A DNA stretch of 31,319 nucleotides from Isotricha intestinalis (Eukaryota; Ciliophora; Litostomatea; Vestibuliferida; Isotrichidae). Shown piece by piece: positions 1 through 9,171 of this stretch (its first letter is position 1; every line of letters starts with the position of its first letter). Below the pieces are notes generated by a model. That model was not told the origin of the DNA. It saw only the letters and a program-made list of their open reading frames with translations, and ran no database searches. Location: contig JAJJLU010000565.1 of the NCBI GenBank assembly GCA_023807065.1, positions 1 to 31,319 on the forward strand, given 5' to 3'. The position numbers were made by a program, and so were the translations under genes.

Positions 1-67
<67 letters not shown>

Positions 68-83
68 TAATAATAATAATAAT
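1..83 (+). repeat. (AAT)n trinucleotide repeat, encodes poly-Asn
   Basis: The window opens with an uninterrupted AAT repeat that continues, broken only by a GAT codon at 66-68, to position 83. It lies in the reading frame of the downstream CDS and encodes Asn with an occasional Asp. The contig edge falls inside it, which is a common place for an assembly to stop, so the left end of the window is probably not a chromosome end. Confidence 0.95.
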
Positions 84-338
84 GATATTATTATCTTAAA
101 CAAAAAGGAAAACGAAAAAAAAATAAATAAGAAAAATTTACTCGAAGAAGAAAAAAAAGAGAAATTAAAAGAATTAACTGAATTAAAAAAAAATTTGGAA
201 ATCGAATATTTTTCTTTGCCAATTGCAAGATTAAGCAAAAAACAAATAGAAAGAAAAGGAGAAATTGAAAGAAACTTAAATGAAATTGATAATCAAATGA
301 ATAAATTATCGTATAAAAATGTTGTTGTAAAAATATAA
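3..338 (+). CDS. Enkurin-domain protein, 3' part (5' end beyond window)
   Basis: A frame open from the first bases encodes 111 residues to TAA at 336-338. After the poly-Asn stretch comes a Lys/Glu-rich helix. The last ~45 residues carry a pattern I recognise from the C-terminal enkurin domain: a Tyr-x-Ser-Leu-Pro motif (SLP at local residues 71-73), then a basic Lys/Arg/Glu helix with regularly spaced Leu/Ile, ending in a short Val-rich strand next to the stop. Enkurin (ENKUR/FAP106) is a microtubule inner protein of ciliary doublets and binds TRPC channels and calmodulin in sperm. If the match is right, the organism builds motile cilia or flagella. The frame is too short for normal listing and has no start codon in the window. 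The call rests on motif recall only; another coiled-coil protein is possible. Confidence 0.6.
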
Positions 339-412
339 ATATTATTATTATTTATTAATATATTAATAAAAAAAATAATCAAAAAATTAATTCATAAAAA
401 ATAATTGAAAAA

Positions 413-1489
413 TTAATTTTTGTGAAAAGAAAATTTTTTTCTCTTTTTTTTTTTTTTTTTATTCTTTTGTAACTCAAAGAAAAATTTTATTTCTTCATTT
501 TCATTAACATTTTTAATTATTTCAATAATATCTAAGTCTTTATTAATCCATTTATTAACTAATAAGCTTTCAACATTTGGTCTCTCATTAATATTTTCTT
601 TAAATAGAGAAATTAATAAATCTTTAAATTCTTTTTCATTTTTTAAAGTATCATCGTTATTAATTTTATTTTGCGCATCATGAATCTTTTTTATAATTAT
701 TTCTTTTTTTTCCTCCAAAGCTTTTTGATTATCTTTCAAATAATCTTTTAAATTATTTTCAATTATATGTTGATAATAATAAATAAAATATATTATTAAT
801 CCAATACTATAAATATCTATTTGATAGCAAATATCATTTTCAATTGTTTTATCAATATTATAATATTCAGGTCCTTTAATATTCCAAGTGGAAGAATTTA
901 ATTTAATATTTTCTTTTTCTTTTTTTAATTTCATCACAGAAAAATCACCTAATTTAAAATGAAAAGAAGAACAAATTAAAATATTTTCTGCTTTAATATC
1001 ACAATGAATTAAATGATGTTCTTTTAAAAATAATAGACTATGAATTAATTGATATAAAATAAATTTAATTAATAAAAGACTCATATGTTGAATATTTTGA
1101 AATAAATCTTTTTTATTATTTAATTTTAATAAATTTGCTTCATAGAAATAATAAGTAAAATATTTTAAATCCGAAAACAACGCATATTCCATAACAAGAG
1201 AATAATAAATAATATTTTTTTCTTCATCTTTAAATATACTAAAAGTTCTAATACAATATTTACTTTTTATATTTCTTGACCAAGCAAACTCATTTTCAAT
1301 TGATTTAATTCCTTCATTTAATTTATTCTTATCTTTAAATTTTTTATTTACTTTTACAATTTTCCAAGCATATTTATTATCTTTCACAGTTATACAATAC
1401 ACTATTCCATAACCACCTTTTCCTAAAACTGAACAATTTTTTATATTAAAATTATGTTTTTTAGCAATTTTCTTGATTTCTTCATCCAT
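413..1489 (-). CDS. Atypical Ser/Thr-type protein kinase
   Basis: 358 aa; nearly the whole protein is a kinase domain. Visible motifs are a glycine loop GKGGYG (23-28), the ATP-anchoring Lys in AWK (43), a helix-C Glu near 65-67, the catalytic loop HCDIKAEN (162-169) and the metal-binding Asp 182. Two signatures are altered: HRD is His-Cys-Asp, and DFG is Asp-Phe-Ser (182-184). The APE motif reads GPE (206-208). Lys, both Asp and Asn are kept, so catalysis is plausible, but loss of the DFG glycine and the HRD arginine suggests altered activation-loop control. Long loops between subdomains and a polybasic C-terminus (a run of Lys/Arg before the stop) are lineage-specific. I cannot place it in a kinase group. 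The stop is TAA. The start is the first ATG after an upstream in-frame stop. Confidence 0.85.
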   Translation of the reverse strand: MDEEIKKIAKKHNFNIKNCSVLGKGGYGIVYCITVKDNKYAWKIVKVNKKFKDKNKLNEGIKSIENEFAWSRNIKSKYCIRTFSIFKDEEKNIIYYSLVMEYALFSDLKYFTYYFYEANLLKLNNKKDLFQNIQHMSLLLIKFILYQLIHSLLFLKEHHLIHCDIKAENILICSSFHFKLGDFSVMKLKKEKENIKLNSSTWNIKGPEYYNIDKTIENDICYQIDIYSIGLIIYFIYYYQHIIENNLKDYLKDNQKALEEKKEIIIKKIHDAQNKINNDDTLKNEKEFKDLLISLFKENINERPNVESLLVNKWINKDLDIIEIIKNVNENEEIKFFFELQKNKKKKKKRKKFSFHKN

Positions 1490-2313
1490 ATTTATATAAC
1501 AAAATATTTGATATAAATATTCTTTAAAAAATAGTTAACTTCCTCTTTAAAATTGAAAAAATCCAATCTTTTTTGAATTTCTTCTTGTTCTATAAATTGT
1601 ACTTAAAAATAGACAGTTTTTTTTGAGAAAGGAGAAAATTATTTTTTGTGGGTTTTTTTTGTTAAAAGAATTCAAAAGAATTGTTTTAAGAAAAGACATT
1701 TTTAAAATTTTAAATTACTTATAAAATAAATAAGTTATTTCTAAATTATTTTATAATCTCTTCTTTAGTATAATAAATGTTTTCTTTCAAAAAATAATTT
1801 TAAGAAAAAATTATTTCCTTTTATTTGTCTTATGGAATAATTAAAATATATATTAATTAAAAGAAATGAAATATATTCTTTCTATTCCATTTAAAAAAAT
1901 ATTTATTATTGATTAGTTTTACATAAGAAATTAAAGATAAGGTATAAATTATAAGGGAAAAAATAACTTAAAAGAAGATTAAATAAAGAATTAATGTACA
2001 TATGTATAATATTAATTCACTTATATTTTTATTATCTATAAAAAATTATTTATTTCTTTTCAAGATTTTGAATTTTATTTTTTTAAATTTATCCAAACTC
2101 CTTTATATATGATTTCAAGAAAAAAGTTAAGAAAAAATTTGGGTGTTGGAAAATTAAATAAAAATAGTTAAAAAAAAAAATATTTAACTAACAATTAATT
2201 TAAAAATTAAAAAAAAAATATAAAAATAATAAAAATCACAAACGATTCTCAAATCTTTTTACAATTAAAATAAAAAAAATTTAAATAAAATAAAATGAAA
2301 TAAAAACAATATT
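1490..2313. other. 824-bp intergenic region with possible small gene
   Basis: This separates two minus-strand genes, so it should hold the kinase promoter and the Rab upstream-kinase boundary. Most of it is homopolymer-rich A/T with no recognisable RNA gene. The exception is 1492-1699 on the minus strand, which has coding-like content (listed separately). The remainder (about 1700-2313) shows nothing I can support. Confidence 0.6.
1492..1699 (-). CDS. Possible small gene with candidate 13-nt intron
   Basis: On the minus strand an ATG at 1697-1699 opens a 50-codon frame ending at 1547. A second frame, open from 1602 to TAA at 1492-1494, has a strongly coding-like Glu/Lys/Gln/Asn composition. 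The frames overlap around 1590-1603, where a GT...AG stretch of 13 nt (gtacaatttatag) sits. Removing it would join the two frames exactly and give a protein of about 64 residues. Heterotrich ciliates are known for 15-16-nt introns, so a micro-intron is not absurd, but 13 nt would be extreme. The alternatives are two unrelated chance frames, a uORF of the kinase gene (which starts 3 bp after this stop), or a frameshifted remnant. I recognise no family. Confidence 0.25.
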
Positions 2314-2931
2314 TTAACAACATTTTTTTTTTTTTTTTTTTAAATTTGCTTTTTGAATTTGAATATGTTCTTTGGAAGAATTTTCCCCTCCATTTTTTTC
2401 AATGTAAATTTGAACTAAACTAATAAAAGCATTTCTAACGCTTTCTAAATTTTTAGCTGAAGTTTCAAAAAGAAAACCATTAACACTTTTAGCAAATTGC
2501 TTTCCTTCATCAATAGAAATAGCTTCGTTAATATATAAATCACTTTTATTAGCAATAATTCCTAAAATAATATTATTAGTATTATCTTTAACTTTTTGAA
2601 GCCAAAAATTATTTAATTCAACAAATGAAACTTTATCTGTAATATCATAAACCATTAAAACTATATTTGAACCTTTTAAAAATAAAGGAGTTAAACTTCG
2701 AAACCTTTCTTGTCCCGCTGTATCCCATATATTTAATTTTATTTCTTTATTATTTATTGTTTCTATTTTTGTGAATTTATCTGTTCCTATTGTTGATATT
2801 GATTGATCTATAAATAATTCATTTATATATTGATTTATTATTGATGTTTTTCCTACTGATGATTCTCCTATTACCACTATTTTTAATTCATTATCACCTT
2901 CTTGTGATAATATTGTACTGGAAATGTTCAT
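2314..2931 (-). CDS. Rab-family small GTPase
   Basis: 205 aa with all G motifs: P-loop GESSVGKT (22-29), switch I Thr-Ile-Gly (47-49), WDTAGQE (69-75) with the catalytic Gln kept, NKSD (128-131) and ETSAK (156-160). It ends in a Lys run followed by Cys-Cys (204-205), the double geranylgeranylation signal of Rabs, so it should cycle on membranes through REP/RabGGT and GDI. The FRSL segment after WDTAGQE and the length are typical of Rab5/6/18-like members; I do not assign a subfamily. The role is vesicle trafficking. No sign of degeneration. The stop is TAA. The polylysine before CC is encoded by a long A-run seen as poly-T at about 2323-2341, which is a risk spot for indel errors. Confidence 0.95.
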   Translation of the reverse strand: MNISSTILSQEGDNELKIVVIGESSVGKTSIINQYINELFIDQSISTIGTDKFTKIETINNKEIKLNIWDTAGQERFRSLTPLFLKGSNIVLMVYDITDKVSFVELNNFWLQKVKDNTNNIILGIIANKSDLYINEAISIDEGKQFAKSVNGFLFETSAKNLESVRNAFISLVQIYIEKNGGENSSKEHIQIQKANLKKKKKKCC

Positions 2932-3263
2932 TTTTTTTTTATGATTTTTTTGGGTTTTTTTTTATTTATAAATAAAAAATAAACTAATTAGATTATATTA
3001 ATTTTTGAATAATCTTTGAAAACAAAATTTAATAAAAAGCAGAAAGGGACATTTTATTTAAATTATAAAGCATTATAATATTTAATTAAATAAAAAAAAG
3101 AATAAATTAATCTACCTAAAAAAATTTTATAAAAATTTTTAATAAATAAATAAATAAAAAATAAATAGAGCTATTATTGAAGATAATAAAAAACCCTAAA
3201 AGTAAATATTTATTTTTTTTTTTAAAATGAGATATCTACATACACTAAATAAATAAATTTAAT
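2932..3263. other. Intergenic, 332 bp
   Basis: AT-rich spacer upstream of the Rab gene and downstream of the RING gene on the same strand. I see only homopolymer runs and short AAT/AAAT repeats, with no RNA gene or coding-like frame. Confidence 0.6.
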
Positions 3264-4877
3264 TCAATTCAATTCAATATCATTATCATTACTAATATCA
3301 TTCTTACAAACAGGGCAATTATTATTATTATTATTAAACCATTCTTCAATACAAAGTCCATGAAAAATATGAAAACAAGGTAAAGTTTCACATTCATCTT
3401 CAAGTTTATATTCTTCCATACAAATAATACATTTTTTAGCAAAATCATCTAATTTTTCGATTTTATCTAAAAAAATTTTATCTACTTTAAATTTAGGTAA
3501 TCCTCTTATTATACTTTCAATTTTTTGTTGTTTAAAAAATTCATTTTCATCAAATTCAAAATATAAATCTCTATCAATAAATTCATTAATTAATCTTATT
3601 CTCTCATTATAATTATTATTTCTATTATTTCTATTATGATTATGATTATTATTATGATTATTATTGTTTCTTCTTAATAATATTCTTTCTCTTTCTATTT
3701 CTCTATCATTATTTAATCTATTAATTAATTGTTGTTCAGTTTTCCCATATTTAAAAATTGTTTTAGTGTTTTTATTAATAAAACCATTTTCAGGATGAGA
3801 TTTTAAAACGAAAAATTTAATATTTCCAAAAGAAATAATATCCCCTCTTTCAATATATTTATTCATTCCAGAAAGAAAATTAGGTTTATAAAATCTTTCA
3901 ATAATAATATTTTGATTTTTTCTATCATTAAAAATCGGATTTTCATTTAAAATAATAGCCAAAGTAACAGAACGAATTTGTTCAATATTTTTATTTTTAA
4001 TATTTATTATTGTTTCATTATTAATAACACCAAAAGAAGGATAACAATTTCTAATAAAAAAATCATATGAATTAATTCTAGTTAAAGAATTATTGTAAAT
4101 AGATAATTGATTTTTATAAGGAGTTAAATATATTTTTTCTTTTATTTCTTCATTACTTTCATTTTCATAATTTTTACATGTTATAAAAGTTGCTTCTTTA
4201 ATTGGAATAATATTACTATAATATTCATTACATCTTATTAAAGTTTCAGAAGTTACTTTTCCATTAATTAAATTTGGATATGTTGAAGAAACTTTAAATT
4301 CATATTCTCCTATTGAAAATATTTTTCCTTTGTTTATTATTCGAGATTTAAATTGGAAAAAAGGAAGAATTACATTATTTATTATTTCTGTAAATTGATT
4401 ATTATTATTTTCTAACAAATTTAATACATTTTTATTCTCTGAAACATTTGGAATTTTATCTTTGTTTATTAGTAAATTAATTGATTTATAAGATTCTGTA
4501 TTTAAAGTTTTTTTATTTGAAAAAGGAATTATTTTTGAAATAATTGAACAATAATTTTTACATTTATAAACACATTTTTTTTTATTGTTTTTTAAAAACA
4601 ATAATTCTTTTTTTATTTCATTAAAATTATTATCTGAAATTTCTATTATTGTATGACATGAATCACATTCAATTACTTCATTTAAACCATAATCAATTAT
4701 TATTTTTTCACAATTTGAACATTTAATGTAATAATCTCTTTTTTCAGGTTCATTTTCAAGATGAAAACCATAAAATTCATTTTCTGATAATGAATTATCT
4801 AAATTTGTATTTACTTGAATAAATCCTTTTTTTTTTGCATTTGAAATTGAGGATATTTTATTAAGTTGATTACCCAT
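3264..4877 (-). CDS. RING-H2 E3 ligase with p97 N-domain-like modules
   Basis: 537 aa. It starts Met-Gly-Asn-Gln, a plausible N-myristoylation site. A zinc ribbon follows (C53, C56, C71, C74), then a Cys cluster (102, 106, 110). Between about 165 and 385 are three successive modules resembling the second half of the CDC48/p97 N-domain. Each has a 'G-x-x-F/I ... x-F-x-V ... x-P ... G-x-V/I-x-x-x-T-x-I' pattern (about 170-215, 245-292, 325-377), and the middle one also keeps the preceding YLTPY segment. An Asn/His-rich linker (about 403-425) leads to a canonical C-terminal RING-H2 (C483, C486, C501, H503, H506, C509, C521, C524). It is likely a membrane-tethered E2-recruiting ligase; the middle modules could bind p97 cofactors or substrates. 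The stop is TGA. It is divergent from the neighbouring protease gene. Confidence 0.8.
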   Translation of the reverse strand: MGNQLNKISSISNAKKKGFIQVNTNLDNSLSENEFYGFHLENEPEKRDYYIKCSNCEKIIIDYGLNEVIECDSCHTIIEISDNNFNEIKKELLFLKNNKKKCVYKCKNYCSIISKIIPFSNKKTLNTESYKSINLLINKDKIPNVSENKNVLNLLENNNNQFTEIINNVILPFFQFKSRIINKGKIFSIGEYEFKVSSTYPNLINGKVTSETLIRCNEYYSNIIPIKEATFITCKNYENESNEEIKEKIYLTPYKNQLSIYNNSLTRINSYDFFIRNCYPSFGVINNETIINIKNKNIEQIRSVTLAIILNENPIFNDRKNQNIIIERFYKPNFLSGMNKYIERGDIISFGNIKFFVLKSHPENGFINKNTKTIFKYGKTEQQLINRLNNDREIERERILLRRNNNNHNNNHNHNRNNRNNNYNERIRLINEFIDRDLYFEFDENEFFKQQKIESIIRGLPKFKVDKIFLDKIEKLDDFAKKCIICMEEYKLEDECETLPCFHIFHGLCIEEWFNNNNNNCPVCKNDISNDNDIELN

Positions 4878-5028
4878 ATTTTTATATTTTTTTTAATTAT
4901 TTATTATGATGTTTTGATTATTAATTTATTTTATTATTTTTTTAATTATAAAAATTTGATATTCAAAAACAGAGTTTTCAATTTTTTTTCAGTTTCTAAT
5001 TATTGAAATTTTAATAATATTAAATAAA
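4878..5028. promoter_or_regulatory. Shared divergent promoter region (151 bp)
   Basis: The RING gene (-) and the protease gene (+) start on either side, so both promoters must lie within 151 bp or overlap the genes. It is T/A-rich with no box I can name. A-rich sequence (aataaa) directly precedes the plus-strand ATG. Confidence 0.5.
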
Positions 5029-6312
5029 ATGTTAAAACATGGAATTTTTCTAATATTAATACTAAAAATTTTAAATTTAGAATTTAACTTAATAAAAATA
5101 TCAAATAAAAATTACATTAGAAATTTAAATAACAATTATGAAACAATTATATATAAATTAAAATCAAATTTATATCATCTAAATTTAAGTTTAGGAACAC
5201 CAAATCAATATTTCAATTTAATATTTGATACAGGGTCCACAAATTTATGGGTATATGATAAACAATGTAAAATATGTAATTATAATAATAGTTTTGATAA
5301 AAATAATTCTTCAACTTTTAGAAATGGAACATTTAAAAAAGAAATAAATTATTTTTCAGGTGAAGTTAAAGGAACAATAAATTCTGAAACTTTAGAATTT
5401 GAAAAAAATAAAATATTAAGTTTTAAATTTCTCTTAATTAATAATTCTACTATTCAAGATAAAATTGATGGTATTATTGGTTTTAATAAATTAATTAATA
5501 AAGATCAACATTCTTGTTCTTTCATTGATCAATTAATGGATAAAAGAAAAATAACAAAAAGAATTTTCTTAAGTGATATTATTAATACAGGTAAAATTTA
5601 TATTGGAGAAATTCCCAATCATTTAATAAAAAGTGAAAGATTAGTTTTTGGAAATAATAATTTAAACAACGATTGGATTGTTTCTTTTGATAAAATCTCT
5701 TTTAATAATCATTCTTTTAATTTAAATATTTCTCAAAAAATAATTAATCAAAATTTTATTCTTGATAGTGGAACTAATGCTTTAGTTTTTCCTTCAAAAT
5801 TAATTGATTTTTTCAAAAATAATGTATTTAAAAATTTATGTAATGAAATAACTGAAAATAATATTTCTCAGTTTGAATGTGATAATAAAAAAGTTATTTC
5901 AAATGATACTTTTTTATCAAATAATTTAACTTTTCATTTTTTGAATAATTCAATTAATTTATCTTTAAATAATTTAGTAAATAAAGAAGATAATACTTTC
6001 AAATTATTTTTCTTTAATTCAACAGATTATATATTAGGAATTCCATTTATTGAATCACATGCAATTTTATTTGATAAAGATAATAAAATGATAACAGTAT
6101 TTAAAAATAAATATAAAGATGATAAAAAAAAACAAAGTGTTTATGTTAGAAAATTAACTGAAACTATTACAATTGCTGTTACTATGTTAATTTTTATTGC
6201 GTTAATTTGTGGAAGTTTTATTTATTTAAATAAACAAAGAGCTTCAAAAAGAATTACAAAAGATATGATTGAAACTAATGTTAAGTATCAACCAATAATT
6301 GAAAATAAATAA
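5029..6312 (+). CDS. Membrane-anchored pepsin-like aspartyl protease (A1)
   Basis: 427 aa. Residues 4-24 form a hydrophobic signal peptide. Both catalytic motifs are present: DTGS (67-70) with the following NLW, and DSGT (246-249). A flap-like Tyr lies at 108. The 'LGIPF..SHAILFD' block (336-349) matches the strand after the second lobe in pepsins. Cys pairs (80/83; 163, 271, 284) suggest disulfides. A transmembrane helix (about 379-400) and a short basic tail make it a type I membrane protein with the enzyme in the lumen or outside, as in BACE- or yapsin-like enzymes. The pro-segment is short (about 25-45), so zymogen control may be minimal. It is probably endolysosomal, food-vacuole or cell-surface. 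It converges on CDC48 with 110 bp between stops. The stop is TAA. Confidence 0.93.
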   Translation: MLKHGIFLILILKILNLEFNLIKISNKNYIRNLNNNYETIIYKLKSNLYHLNLSLGTPNQYFNLIFDTGSTNLWVYDKQCKICNYNNSFDKNNSSTFRNGTFKKEINYFSGEVKGTINSETLEFEKNKILSFKFLLINNSTIQDKIDGIIGFNKLINKDQHSCSFIDQLMDKRKITKRIFLSDIINTGKIYIGEIPNHLIKSERLVFGNNNLNNDWIVSFDKISFNNHSFNLNISQKIINQNFILDSGTNALVFPSKLIDFFKNNVFKNLCNEITENNISQFECDNKKVISNDTFLSNNLTFHFLNNSINLSLNNLVNKEDNTFKLFFFNSTDYILGIPFIESHAILFDKDNKMITVFKNKYKDDKKKQSVYVRKLTETITIAVTMLIFIALICGSFIYLNKQRASKRITKDMIETNVKYQPIIENK

Positions 6313-6422
6313 CACTTTAACTTATTTAAATAAGTAAATTTATTTATTAAATTATCAAAAAAAAAACGAATAAAAAATAAAAACATTTATTTTTTCATTT
6401 TAATTAAAAAATAATTATAATT

Positions 6423-8936
<2,514 letters not shown>

Positions 8937-9171
8937 TCATTTTTAATTTTTTTATTTTGGGGAGAACTATTAGATTCTTTAAGGTTTTTAATATTTTTTA
9001 ATTTTTAATTTTTTTATTTTTTTTAAAACTTTCAAAATAGAGAAATATATTCATTGTTCTATTTTTTTCTTTTTGAATTAAAAATTAAAAAAAATAATTA
9101 AAATCTCACATAAAAAAATATAAAAATATAAAAAATTTCAAAAAAAATAAGAAATAAATATATAAAATTCT

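Noticed and set aside
3186..3200. aaaccctaaaa resembling a plant or apicomplexan telomere unit
   Set aside because: It is a single copy in an AT-rich spacer; the telomeric array at the right end uses a different unit.
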